This document shows, one piece after another, positions 43,105 through 51,899 of a stretch of DNA of 64,000 nucleotides. The position numbers and the translations under genes are program-made. The notes under the pieces were generated by a model that had not been told where the DNA came from, made no database searches, and saw only the letters and a list, made by a program, of their open reading frames with translations. Within the stretch, counting starts at the first letter, position 1; each line of letters begins with the position of its first letter. Source of the stretch: an uncultured Prevotellaceae bacterium (GTDB lineage: Bacteria > Bacteroidota > Bacteroidia > Bacteroidales > Bacteroidaceae); contig OMXS01000001.1 of the NCBI GenBank assembly GCA_900315095.1, forward strand, positions 207,310-271,309, read 5' to 3'.

Positions 43105-45183
43105 TTACTCTTCGCTAAACGAGAACACCGTTCCATTCTTGCGGTCGGGTGTCGTTCCCTCCCATGTAGCAGAGTATGACTCGCCTGTTGTTGGGTCAAC
43201 GCCCACATAACGGTTGGTGACAAGCGAGAGCAGCATACATTGGGAGCGCAGCATGTCTTGCCACATGAAAAGAGAGCCTTCGGTTTCTTCCTTTGTGATA
43301 CGCACATCACCGCAAAGCCCTAAGCCAACAACGGTGAGATAACCGCTACCATCCGAGGTTTGCAGAACTACCTTTCCGTTGCCTCGGTCGAGAACGCGGA
43401 ACAAACAGTAATTGACGATGAAATCGGCGTTTTTTGAGTTTGTACCATGTATAACGCCGTGAGGATTAGCCCAAAGGAGTTCGCCGTTGCCAATGTTTCT
43501 TAATGTTATAATCTTATTGTAGGGAATGTTCTTCGAGCGGTCGGCCATCGGTTCGTCTACGCGGAACGAGTAGAAGCGTGCCTTTCCGCCCTGTCGCTGC
43601 TTGGTGTTGTAAGCGAACAGAGCATAGCGTGCGCCTTGGAAAGTCTTCAGTTGATAGGGTAACAGCACGCTGTCGCCGACGTTCTGGAATGTCGTTCCGT
43701 CGTTGCTGTAACTGAATTGTGCCATTTCTTCGTCGAGATTTGCCGTGATGCGTAAAGTCACTTGTTTCCCCTTTATCGGCATTTCTTGTGTTATGTTGCC
43801 ATTCTGGTTGTAGAAACGCAGAGTCTTGGCATCGCCTTCCACGTTCACTCCGAGCCAAGCGAACGGAATGTTAAGCAGTCCTAGTCCTGCGCGGTCACCG
43901 TCTTTCAACTGACTGAAGTCAAGAACGGTGGTGGCAGAGGCCACAGGTCCTATGACGCGTTGCGTCAGGGTGTTCTTTGCCCACAGCAAGTTCTCGGCGG
44001 GCATTGTCTGCAGTTGCAATTCCCCTTTCCCCGTAGTCCATTGCTTGTCCACGGGTTCGTGGTTCCATTGCCATATTGGTTTCAGCGTCTTTTGTGTGAA
44101 GTCGTCGTTGCGGTCGTAAGGAGCATGTGGTTCAACGGCCGCTCCTGTGGCGGGCTTTGTCCATGTCTTAGGTGAGCGTCCGAGGTTTCCCTCGATGCCG
44201 AAATACGGCCATCCGTCGTGCCACGTCACAGGAGAGAGGCTTGTGGTGCGCCCCACTCCCGCGAAGTCTTGCATCGACACGCCCCACCAGTCGCCGTTGG
44301 GCAGGCTGACGATACCGCCCTGATGAATGGTTGCATTGCCCAGTCCGTTGCCTGTATTGCGGCTTATGCGGAACTCATAACCCTCTCCTGGCAGCTGTCT
44401 ATGGTCAGTAGGGTTGTCCACCATAGAGTTCTTTCTGATGCCCATCGACTCTTTGCTGCTTATCGTGCGCACCTCATAAGGACCGTCGATGTTGTCTGCT
44501 CGTGCACACATCATGCGTCCCATGGGAGCATAGTCGGCACTTAGGATATAGTATTTCCCGTTTATTTTATATATGTGATGCCCTTCGCCCATTGCCGAAC
44601 CTTCAGGAATAATGGTGCGTTCTGAGCCTTCCACGAAACCGCTGAAGTCGGGTTTCAACTCTATAATCTTAACGTTGCCGTAGCCATATACACAATATAT
44701 CTTGTCGTCATCAAAGAGAACGCTAAGGTCATAGATAGCTCCTTTCATGTTGATGTGTTTCCATGGCCCTGTCGCCTTTTCGCTTATGAAAACCTGAAGG
44801 CCATGGCCATTGATGTTAGAGAAGATATAGAACTTCCCGTTATGAAAGCGGATGCATGGTGCCCAGATGCCTTGGCCGTACGCCTCTTTATGGTTATCAA
44901 GGCGGAACTCATCCCCCATGTCGAACCGAGGCAGACAATAACTGGCGAAATCCCAGTTCACTAGGTCGCGCGAATGTAGCACTACGAGTCCTGGAAGGCA
45001 ATGCATCGTTGTGCCGGCAAGGTAATAATCGTCGCCCACTCGTATGATGTCAGGGTCGGAGAACTCATCATAAAACAAGGGGTTGGTATAGGTCCCGTTT
45101 CCGTTATCGGCAGTCCACGACTGCGCGCTGGCTGCTATCGACAAGGCAGCCAGCATAATAGTTGTTAGCAATTTGTTGAACAT
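43105..45183 (-). CDS. Secreted GH43 family glycoside hydrolase (beta-xylosidase / alpha-L-arabinofuranosidase)
   Basis: A 692-residue protein with a signal peptide (to about residue 20). An N-terminal five-bladed GH43 propeller (about 30-325) is followed by a beta-sandwich like the beta-xylosidase C-terminal concanavalin domain (LPYQLKTFQGARYALFAYNT region, to about 550). A C-terminal region of about 130 residues looks like a further beta domain. Catalytic residues visible: general base Asp in EFSDPDIIRV, Asp in AIYDLSVLFDD, and general acid Glu in SAMGEGHHIYK. Arabinoxylan side chains or xylo-oligomers are likely substrates. It has its own promoter (45203-45210). Confidence 0.88.
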   Translation of the reverse strand: MFNKLLTTIMLAALSIAASAQSWTADNGNGTYTNPLFYDEFSDPDIIRVGDDYYLAGTTMHCLPGLVVLHSRDLVNWDFASYCLPRFDMGDEFRLDNHKEAYGQGIWAPCIRFHNGKFYIFSNINGHGLQVFISEKATGPWKHINMKGAIYDLSVLFDDDKIYCVYGYGNVKIIELKPDFSGFVEGSERTIIPEGSAMGEGHHIYKINGKYYILSADYAPMGRMMCARADNIDGPYEVRTISSKESMGIRKNSMVDNPTDHRQLPGEGYEFRISRNTGNGLGNATIHQGGIVSLPNGDWWGVSMQDFAGVGRTTSLSPVTWHDGWPYFGIEGNLGRSPKTWTKPATGAAVEPHAPYDRNDDFTQKTLKPIWQWNHEPVDKQWTTGKGELQLQTMPAENLLWAKNTLTQRVIGPVASATTVLDFSQLKDGDRAGLGLLNIPFAWLGVNVEGDAKTLRFYNQNGNITQEMPIKGKQVTLRITANLDEEMAQFSYSNDGTTFQNVGDSVLLPYQLKTFQGARYALFAYNTKQRQGGKARFYSFRVDEPMADRSKNIPYNKIITLRNIGNGELLWANPHGVIHGTNSKNADFIVNYCLFRVLDRGNGKVVLQTSDGSGYLTVVGLGLCGDVRITKEETEGSLFMWQDMLRSQCMLLSLVTNRYVGVDPTTGESYSATWEGTTPDRKNGTVFSFSEE

Positions 45184-45202
45184 ATCTTTGATATTATAGG
45201 TG

Positions 45203-45210
45203 CAAAGATA
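45203..45210 (-). promoter_or_regulatory. Predicted -7 box of the GH43 gene
   Basis: CAAAGATA (minus strand TATCTTTG), 20 bases before the ATG, fits TAnnTTTG. Confidence 0.5.
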
Positions 45211-45255
45211 TGAATTAATTCGAAATAATCAAAGGAAATGTCAAGTTATGTGATG

Positions 45256-46323
45256 TCACTTCTTTCTTGTCATCTCGAAATGGAATGGTTTATCGAAATG
45301 GCGGCGTGAGTAGTAGGTCACCGAGTGGTCGTCAAGATTCATCACCATTGTCCATAGTGTGCCCATGAATCCTTCGTTGTTGCCTGCTTGCGATACCGAC
45401 TCTATGGCTTTGGTAATCTCTTTTTCGCTCATCATTCCATTGCTCTGCTCATATCGTTGGCATAATTGCTCATATCGTTTGTCGCCCTCTATCAGTCCTA
45501 CATTATGCTTAGCGTCGCACAGATAATGGTTGGTCACGGCCTTTGTCTCGGTTACCATCATCTTGTTTTCTACATATTCCACCACGACACTCCTGCCCGT
45601 AGCGTCAGACATTGCATAGTGGTGTGCCGAGCCGATGTCTGAGTGCATGTCTATGCCTTGGAGCAGTTCCAGCGCTTCTTCAACGTTGGCGGCATTGTTC
45701 AGCAGGTAGCGTATCGCTGTAGATGTGGTGAGTGCAGGTTTCCCTGTGCGCTGGTGAGTCTCCACATTGTCGCCAGCCATGAGGTCGGCAATGGCAAATC
45801 CCTTCTCGTTGATGCCGTCGAGGGCGAAGAAAAGTCCCGACAGAGCCATATACTGGTTAGCGAAGCCTTCGGGCAACCAGTCTTTTCCAAAGCCGTAAAA
45901 CTCCACATTGAACGTTGTTATCGACTCATATCCGCGGTCGGGAATGGTATGCAGAATCATGGCTGTGCCCGAGGGATAGTCGAAGTTGCGCCCCATCATC
46001 ACATGGCCTTCATTGCTCTTTGCGGTCAAAGTAGAACAACCGTAGCTGTTCTTTTGAGGATTAACGTCGGGAGTGTAGTAACCTTTCGAGAGAAAGTTTA
46101 TGACAAAGCCCAGCATCTCCTCTGCACTAGCGGCGCCACCTTTCTTTATCAGTTCGTCGAAACCGTCGTCTCCTTTATATTCCATATAATAGAGTCCGTC
46201 GTCAAGTTTCTTTACCGACATCGCCCCTTTTACCATAGGACCGAACAAATTCCATGTGTAAACACCAAAGACAATAATCAGCGCGAGGACTGCCAGCAAC
46301 GATATTTTTAATACTTTCTTCAT
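45256..46323 (-). CDS. Membrane-anchored Ntn-fold linear-amide hydrolase (C45/C59-like)
   Basis: A 355-residue protein with an N-terminal TM anchor (about residues 5-24). A propeptide of about 95 residues precedes Cys96 in SYGCSTL, the expected autocatalytic N-terminal nucleophile of acyl-transferase/choloylglycine-type Ntn hydrolases. Other family blocks: GHVMMGRNFDYP, FALDGINEKGFAIADLM, TSTAIRYLLNNAANVEEALELL and SDATGRSVVVEY. It would cleave a linear amide such as an N-acyl amino acid, bile-acid conjugate or penicillin-like substrate. Position between two xylan enzymes suggests coincidence or a feruloyl/amide-type side group; function open. The promoter is at 46350-46357. Confidence 0.75.
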   Translation of the reverse strand: MKKVLKISLLAVLALIIVFGVYTWNLFGPMVKGAMSVKKLDDGLYYMEYKGDDGFDELIKKGGAASAEEMLGFVINFLSKGYYTPDVNPQKNSYGCSTLTAKSNEGHVMMGRNFDYPSGTAMILHTIPDRGYESITTFNVEFYGFGKDWLPEGFANQYMALSGLFFALDGINEKGFAIADLMAGDNVETHQRTGKPALTTSTAIRYLLNNAANVEEALELLQGIDMHSDIGSAHHYAMSDATGRSVVVEYVENKMMVTETKAVTNHYLCDAKHNVGLIEGDKRYEQLCQRYEQSNGMMSEKEITKAIESVSQAGNNEGFMGTLWTMVMNLDDHSVTYYSRRHFDKPFHFEMTRKK

Positions 46324-46349
46324 GATTAGGTTATTATTTAATTACGATG

Positions 46350-46357
46350 CAAAGATA
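46350..46357 (-). promoter_or_regulatory. Predicted -7 box of the amide hydrolase gene
   Basis: CAAAGATA (minus strand TATCTTTG), 26 bases before the ATG. Confidence 0.5.
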
Positions 46358-46490
46358 AAATGATAACACTTACATTCAAAACAACTTTCGACCACTTCCC
46401 GATTCTTCATCGACCACTTTCTCAAATGCGGTATGTTGCATTCCATTAAGCCATCTCTTAGATGGCGATTGATATACAATTGGCTTCTCA

Positions 46491-46615
46491 AAGGTGCTTA
46501 GTGAGGGAACAAAGTTATTAAGATTGTTGAACAAAGTTAATAACATAGTCGAACAAAGTTAATAACATTGTTAAGCCGTTTGTATCCTCTTGAATTACAA
46601 GAAGTTACAAACGGC
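46491..46615 (-). repeat. Composite intergenic repeat, copy C (inverted relative to A and B)
   Basis: Plus-strand units of 22 bases at 46511-46532, 46533-46554 and 46555-46576, each starting AAAGTTAATAA or AAAGTTATTAA. Read on the minus strand the order is the same as in copies A and B: a CTTG-N5-CAAG hairpin (46589-46601), TACAAACGGC, the AACAATGTTATTAACTTTGT-type units, and an end CCCTCACTAAGCACCTTT matching the end of copy A. The GCCGTTTGTA/TACAAACGGC pair adds an outer stem around the leader hairpin. It begins 35 bases after the GH115 stop, in the same orientation as that gene. Confidence 0.8.
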
Positions 46616-46649
46616 CTGTTTTGTCATGTTTTTTTGCATTGTAAAAGGG

Positions 46650-49148
46650 CTATTTCTTCGGGCTCTCTTTACCGAAAAGATAGGATGGTTTGTAGCCTCC
46701 GCAGTCGATAACAACCTTCTCTATCACCACGCCTGGGTCGAGTGGCCTGAACACGAGGCTATGAACATCGGCCTTGCCGACGGCAAACGGCGTCACGGTT
46801 TCAATGATGCGGCGCGCCACGGTGGGGTAGTAAATAGAGTATATGTTCTCTGGTTTCTCGTTGAGTTTGCTGTTGAAGTTCACCTTCACGGCATCACCGC
46901 CATCGAGAGCCACGCTATATTCCAGTCCGCCTTTGTTGAGGAAGTCGAGCGTTGACTTAAGAATGACATGCACCTTCACGTCTTTCACGTCCTCGGGCAG
47001 CGTGAAGCGGTATTCAAGACTTGCTCCGTCGACGCTTGCGGTCTGTGGCATTAGTTCCATACCACTTAGTGTTCTGCCCATGAAAGGTATCACGGTCCAC
47101 TTGGCTTCTTTTGCATCGGACTTGCTGTAGTAATGTTCTGCCTCTATTGAGACATATCCGTTGCTCTCGCAGAAGACGTTGCCGCCCTCGCCGCTTGCGC
47201 TGACATAGTTCAGTCTTGGCAGACGGTCGGCGGGGAAGTCGTCGTTCCATGAAGTGTAGCCAATGTGCTTCTGTGTCATCATGCCGTTCCACTTGCCCCC
47301 TGCCAGTTGTGTGTTATACTCGTTGCAGAGCAGAGAGTCGCGGCGGAAAGCCTTCTTGCAGCGCTCTGCCCACTCGTTAGCGGCTGGGTCGTTCTTTGCT
47401 GCCAGCGCGTTGTTCATTGCTTGGGCATAGTACATTTGATAAACATTCGACATCGCCTCAACGGGGAACAGCACCAGCTGGTAGTAAGCATCGCGGGCGT
47501 CATTGCTTATGTTTGCATACTGCACAAGTGCGCGGTTCTCCAGTTCTATCCACTCACGCGTAACCTCTTCCCATTCTCCTGTCTCCAGATTATATGTCCT
47601 CTTGTCGAGCATTTCGGCAGTTGAGCGACCGGCATACTTACAGTATAGGTTCAGTATTTCAGCCGCCTCAGCCGCCTCTTCCTTGCCAAACATCTGGCAG
47701 AAGTTAAGAGTATGGTCGGTGAGGTTTTGCGCATTATACTCATGCGGCTGCCAAGCCATGTCCATGAAGAGCGTTATTGGGTATTCCATTGGCTTGAGGT
47801 CGCCCACGTTGAGAATCCACATGCGGTCGAGACCGTAGTCGTATGCCAGCGTCAGTTGTTCCCACATGTTCTGCGTCGGGGTGACGTTGAGCCACTTGGT
47901 GTTGCGCGGTGCGCCCACATAGTCAACGTGATAGTAGAGTCCCCAACCGCCTGGGTGCTTGCGTTCCTGTGCATTTGGCACGCGCCGAACGTTGCCCCAG
48001 TTGTCGTCGCAGAGCAACATGATGACGTCATCGGGCACCTTCATGCCCTTGTCATAATAGTCGAGCACCTCTTTGTAGAGTGCCCACACCTGTGGAGTCT
48101 TGTTTGCTGGATTTCCCGTTACTTCCTTTATGATGCGCCGTTGGTTCTCAACGATGGTCTGAAGCAGGCGAGTATCGGCATCTTCTGACATCGCCTCGTC
48201 GCCGTCGCCACGCATTCCTATGGTTACAACATCCTCAGTTCCCTTCATGCGTTCTATGCCATCGCGGAAGAACTTGTCAAGATTCTCCTTGTTAGTGGCA
48301 TAGTTCCATGCGCCGTATTCTTTTCTGTGGCGTGCATACTCTTGGTGGTTGCGCGCCATTGGCTCATGATGGCTGGTGCTCATGATGACACCCATCTCGT
48401 CGGCAGTACGGCTGTTCTCGGGGTCGTCGGCATAGAATGCCCATCCCCACATGGCTGGCCACATGAAGTTTCCACGCAGGCGGAGAATCAACTCGAACAC
48501 TTTCGCATAGAAACGATGGTCGCCGTAGTTGGTGCCCCATGTGTTCTTTACCCACGAGGTGAGGCATGGAGCCTCGTCGTTGAGGAAGAGTCCGCGGTAG
48601 CGCACGGCTGGTTCGCCATCGGTGTAGGTGCCTTTCATAACATAAATGTTATCATGATGAGGCGTAGGAACATCAGCCCACCAGTACCAAGGTGACACTC
48701 CTATCTGGCGAGAAAGTTCATAAATGCCGAAGATGGTGCCTCGGCGGTCGCTTCCGGCGATAGCAATGCGCCCGTCACTTGTCGTCTGAATGATGAATTT
48801 CTCATTCTTTCCTTGCAGTTGCTTGCGGTCAATGACACCCTGTTTCACCAGTTTATCAATCTCCTTAGAATGGCCTATCGTTCCCACGACGATGCGTGCA
48901 TCGCCTTCAGAAACTATTGTTGCGTTGGTTCCCGTCACCCTTCCGAAGTCCTCGGCAAGGTTCCGTGCGGCAATCATAACTCCCTTCAGGTCCTGTTGGT
49001 CAACGAGAATTGTTGTCACTCCGTTGCCTGCTACCTGAATGTCTCCGCTGTTGAACGAGACAAACTGCTGTGCAGCCGTTGCCGCCAATGTAACTAATGA
49101 TAATGTAACTGCTATTGTGCAGCGTTTTATTGATATTAGAGTTCTCAT
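46650..49148 (-). CDS. Secreted GH115 family enzyme (xylan alpha-1,2-glucuronidase)
   Basis: Removes (4-O-methyl-)glucuronic acid from xylan. The start chosen is MRTLISIKRCTIAVTLSL (49148), giving a signal peptide; ten more upstream residues are open. The 832-residue protein has an N-terminal GH115 domain (ILVDQQDLKGVMIAARNLAEDFG, YELSRQIGVSPWYWWADV) and the core block RGLFLNDEAPCLTSWVKNTWG. RLRGNFMWPAMWGWAFYADDPEN and MGVIMSTSHHEPMARN lead to the conserved WGLYYHVDYVGAPRNTKWLN. A C-terminal beta domain with NYVSASGEGGNVFCESNGYVS ends the protein. With the GH43 nearby this makes a small glucuronoarabinoxylan set lacking SusCD. Confidence 0.9.
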   Translation of the reverse strand: MRTLISIKRCTIAVTLSLVTLAATAAQQFVSFNSGDIQVAGNGVTTILVDQQDLKGVMIAARNLAEDFGRVTGTNATIVSEGDARIVVGTIGHSKEIDKLVKQGVIDRKQLQGKNEKFIIQTTSDGRIAIAGSDRRGTIFGIYELSRQIGVSPWYWWADVPTPHHDNIYVMKGTYTDGEPAVRYRGLFLNDEAPCLTSWVKNTWGTNYGDHRFYAKVFELILRLRGNFMWPAMWGWAFYADDPENSRTADEMGVIMSTSHHEPMARNHQEYARHRKEYGAWNYATNKENLDKFFRDGIERMKGTEDVVTIGMRGDGDEAMSEDADTRLLQTIVENQRRIIKEVTGNPANKTPQVWALYKEVLDYYDKGMKVPDDVIMLLCDDNWGNVRRVPNAQERKHPGGWGLYYHVDYVGAPRNTKWLNVTPTQNMWEQLTLAYDYGLDRMWILNVGDLKPMEYPITLFMDMAWQPHEYNAQNLTDHTLNFCQMFGKEEAAEAAEILNLYCKYAGRSTAEMLDKRTYNLETGEWEEVTREWIELENRALVQYANISNDARDAYYQLVLFPVEAMSNVYQMYYAQAMNNALAAKNDPAANEWAERCKKAFRRDSLLCNEYNTQLAGGKWNGMMTQKHIGYTSWNDDFPADRLPRLNYVSASGEGGNVFCESNGYVSIEAEHYYSKSDAKEAKWTVIPFMGRTLSGMELMPQTASVDGASLEYRFTLPEDVKDVKVHVILKSTLDFLNKGGLEYSVALDGGDAVKVNFNSKLNEKPENIYSIYYPTVARRIIETVTPFAVGKADVHSLVFRPLDPGVVIEKVVIDCGGYKPSYLFGKESPKK

Positions 49149-49175
49149 ATAATTGGTTAAGTAATGATTTCTTCG

Positions 49176-49183
49176 CAAAGGTA
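49176..49183 (-). promoter_or_regulatory. Predicted -7 box of the GH115 gene
   Basis: CAAAGGTA (minus strand TACCTTTG) 27 bases before the chosen ATG. It overlaps codon 1 of the longer alternative frame, supporting the shorter start. Confidence 0.55.
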
Positions 49184-49269
49184 ATATTATTATTTATTTC
49201 ATGCAAGTGCCTCTCGGAACTTTCTCGTCTACTGAAACAAAAAGAAACTACTTTGGTAGAAAATGTAGG

Positions 49270-49701
49270 TTAAGTGATGAATGTTTTCATGCTGCATTCG
49301 GGGCAAGTGCCCTTCAGAACGTAGTTGATACTTGACAACTGGAACCCGTCGGGCAGTTCAACTACAGGCACACGAATGTTCTTCAGGCAGAACGTTCGAT
49401 GGCATCGGGTGCAGTAGAAGTGCGTGTGCTCGTCCTCAATGAGTTCCTCACAGTCGCAGTCATCATCGCAAACGTTGTATTTCATGGTGCCGCTGCCGTC
49501 GTCAACAGCATGAATCAGCCCGTGCGCCAGAAACAATGTCAGCGCACGGGAGATAGTGCTTTTATCGACAGTAGGCAGCAGTCGCTCCAGTTCTGGCATC
49601 GAAACCATCTCGTCACCGCGATACATCTCCCTGAGAATAAGTATTCGTGTGGCTGTAGGTTTTATGCCTCGGTGGAGTAGGGTTGATGCGATGTCGGTCA
49701 T
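49270..49701 (-). CDS. Fur-family metal-responsive transcriptional repressor
   Basis: A 143-residue protein with a winged-helix N-terminal half (GIKPTATRILILREMYRG, VDKSTISRALTLFLAHGLIHAV) and a dimerisation/metal half. Two CxxC pairs (Cys97/Cys100 and Cys133/Cys136) form the structural Zn site. His92 and His94 (EHTHFYC) replace the classical HHDH block, and CDDDCDCEE (78-86) is an extra acidic Cys cluster. Whether it senses Fe, Zn or Mn or is peroxide-responsive cannot be decided. Its ATG overlaps the stop of the OPT transporter (ATGA), so it is cotranslated with a transporter it may regulate. Confidence 0.88.
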   Translation of the reverse strand: MTDIASTLLHRGIKPTATRILILREMYRGDEMVSMPELERLLPTVDKSTISRALTLFLAHGLIHAVDDGSGTMKYNVCDDDCDCEELIEDEHTHFYCTRCHRTFCLKNIRVPVVELPDGFQLSSINYVLKGTCPECSMKTFIT

Positions 49702-51677
49702 TTCTTCGTTGCTTTGATGAAGTAAACAATCAAGCAGATGTATGCAACGAGAGAAAGCACTTCAGAAAGTGAGTTCTGCAGCCATGCGTCATTTATCAGA
49801 TTGATGCCTCCGAAGCGCATAAGAGCGCTGACAACACCCATGAGTGCGCCGCCGGCAATGAAGCCTGAGGCAATCAGAGTGCCCTTGTCGCCGCGTTCCT
49901 TGTTCACCTCAGCATCCTTTGAACGCGACGTTACATACCAGTTGATGGCGCCGCCCACGAGCAGAGGGATGTTCAGTTCGAGAGGGATGAACATACCCAA
50001 AGCGAACGCCAGGGCAGGAATCTTGAAGAAAGTGAGTACGATGGCGATAGCGGCACCAATGGCATAGAGCACCCAAGGAGCGCCGACGCCACTCATAAGT
50101 GGTTCAATAACGGCTGCCATAGCATTTGCCTGAGGCGCTGCAAGTTCGCCAGAAGCGAAGTTGTATGTCTGGTTCAGCACTATCATCACGCCGCCCACGG
50201 TGGCTGCCGAGACAAGAGTGCCGAGGAATTTCCATGTCTCCTGTTTCTTAGGAGTTGTGCCCAGCCAGTATCCTATCTTAAGGTCGGTGATGAAAGAACC
50301 TGCAACTGAGAGTGCCGTACATACCACACCACCCATTATGAGTGCCGCAAGCATACCGCCAGGACCTTTAAGTCCTACTGCTACCATTACCACAGAGGCG
50401 AGGATAAGTGTCATAAGTGTCATGCCGCTGACGGGGTTTGAACCCACGATAGCAATGGCATTGGCCGCCACGGTGGTAAAGAGGAAGGCGATGATAGCCA
50501 CAAGCAGGATGCCCACAACGGCGAAGAGAAGGTTGTCCATCACGCCAAGCCAGAAGAAGATGAACGTTACCACGAGTGTCAAAGCGGTGCCAATGGCGAT
50601 AATCTTGAACGCAAGGTCCTTGTCGGTGCGCTTTTCCACGCTTTCATCGGCCTTCTGTGCTGCGGCAGGAGCAGGCTTCAGGCGCATTATGGCACCCTTG
50701 ATGATAGGCCAACTCTTGATGATTCCAATCACACCGGCCATCGCTATGCCGCCGATACCTATCGACTTGCCGTACGCCTTGAATATCTGCTCGGGCGACA
50801 TGTCGCCAACGGCGGTAGTGATGGATGGGTCCCATTGGTTCAGTACATCGCCTGAGAACAGCAATGCCATACCTGGCACGATGATCCACCATACTGCCAA
50901 CGAGCCGAGACATATAATGAAAGCATACTTAAGACCAACGATATAGCCCAGACCAAGCACGGCTGCGCCGGTGTTCACCTTGAACACGAGTTTCGCCTTC
51001 TCTGCAAGTGTCTCGCCAAAGCCCACAACACGAGTGGTGAAGTTCTCGTTCCACCAGCCGAAGGTGCTGACGATGAAGTCGTAAAGTCCGCCCACGATAC
51101 CTGCTATCAGCAACGGTTTGGCCTGCGAACCGCCCTTCTCGCCGCTCACGAGAACCTGAGTTGTGGCTGTCGCTTCTGGGAAAGGATACTTTCCGTGCAT
51201 ATCTTTCACGAAGTATTTACGGAACGGTATGAGGAACAGAATGCCCAGAATGCCGCCCAAGAGCGATGCAAGGAAGATGTTAAGGAACGACGCGCTCATC
51301 GCCTCTCCGTACTTAGCCTGCAGGATATATATGGCAGGTAGCGTGAAGATGGCGCCCGCCACTACTGCTCCCGAGCATGCTCCGATGCTCTGGATGATGA
51401 CGTTCTCGCCAAGTCCTTGCTTGCGCTTTGCCGCAGTGGAGACACCAACGGCGATGATGGCGATGGGGATTGCCGCCTCGAACACCTGTCCCACCTTCAG
51501 TCCGAGGTAGGCAGCGGCAGCTGAAAAGAGTATCGCCATGATGATGCCCCACGTCACACTCCATGCGTTGACCTCAGGATATTGGCGGTCAGGGCTCATC
51601 AACGGTTTATATTCCTCACCCTCCTTCAGTTCCCGAAACGCGTTTTCGGGCAGTTGCATTGTTTCTTTTTCTTTCAT
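49698..51677 (-). CDS. OPT family transporter
   Basis: A 659-residue inner-membrane transporter of the oligopeptide transporter (OPT) superfamily, with about 15-16 TM segments. Family blocks: VTWGIIMAILFSAAAAYLGLKVG, PIAIIAVGVSTAAKRKQ, GKYPFPEATATTQVLVSGE and PSGMTLMTL-like NPVSGMTLMTLI. OPT members move oligopeptides, glutathione conjugates or metal-chelator complexes. The downstream overlapping Fur gene suggests metal-linked uptake, which is inference. The region upstream of the start holds five 22-bp tandem units (51720-51829) and no obvious TAnnTTTG box. Confidence 0.88.
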   Translation of the reverse strand: MKEKETMQLPENAFRELKEGEEYKPLMSPDRQYPEVNAWSVTWGIIMAILFSAAAAYLGLKVGQVFEAAIPIAIIAVGVSTAAKRKQGLGENVIIQSIGACSGAVVAGAIFTLPAIYILQAKYGEAMSASFLNIFLASLLGGILGILFLIPFRKYFVKDMHGKYPFPEATATTQVLVSGEKGGSQAKPLLIAGIVGGLYDFIVSTFGWWNENFTTRVVGFGETLAEKAKLVFKVNTGAAVLGLGYIVGLKYAFIICLGSLAVWWIIVPGMALLFSGDVLNQWDPSITTAVGDMSPEQIFKAYGKSIGIGGIAMAGVIGIIKSWPIIKGAIMRLKPAPAAAQKADESVEKRTDKDLAFKIIAIGTALTLVVTFIFFWLGVMDNLLFAVVGILLVAIIAFLFTTVAANAIAIVGSNPVSGMTLMTLILASVVMVAVGLKGPGGMLAALIMGGVVCTALSVAGSFITDLKIGYWLGTTPKKQETWKFLGTLVSAATVGGVMIVLNQTYNFASGELAAPQANAMAAVIEPLMSGVGAPWVLYAIGAAIAIVLTFFKIPALAFALGMFIPLELNIPLLVGGAINWYVTSRSKDAEVNKERGDKGTLIASGFIAGGALMGVVSALMRFGGINLINDAWLQNSLSEVLSLVAYICLIVYFIKATKK

Positions 51678-51719
51678 CGTTTATTTGTGGTTAAGTTTTA
51701 TTCGTATGTGTTTTAGATT

Positions 51720-51829
51720 ATTACAAGCCGCTTGTAACGGCATTACAAACGGTTTGTAACAGTATTACAGATGCTTTGTAACATCATTACAAACGGCTTG
51801 TAACAAGATTACAAGACTTTTGTAAACCT
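51720..51829. repeat. Five tandem 22-bp units upstream of the OPT-fur operon
   Basis: Units at 51720-51741, 51742-51763, 51764-51785, 51786-51807 and 51808-51829, all beginning ATTACA. Each carries a partial dyad of the ACAAACGGCTTGT kind (ACAAGCCGCTTGT, ACAAACGGTTTGT, ACAGATGCTTTGT, ACAAACGGCTTGT, ACAAGACTTTTGT). The period equals two helical turns, so the dyads lie on one DNA face, and the array starts 43 bases upstream of the OPT start codon. ACAAACGG also occurs in repeat element C. Confidence 0.85.
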
Positions 51830-51899
51830 CTGGAATTCTATTCCAGGGATTCTAAAATCTCTGGAACGCCTTTGTAGAAAGGGATTTCTAAGATTGCGT

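Larger units (their letters stand above)
46324..46649. other. Gene-free stretch with a promoter and repeat element C
   Basis: It contains the promoter box of the amide hydrolase (46350-46357), a small hairpin GCCATCT-CTT-AGATGGC (46450-46466) and repeat element C (46491-46615). No coding frame was seen. Confidence 0.65.

Noticed and set aside
51720-51829. Possible CRISPR-like array
   Set aside because: Units are contiguous 22-bp repeats without spacers and with internal variation; no cas genes are present.
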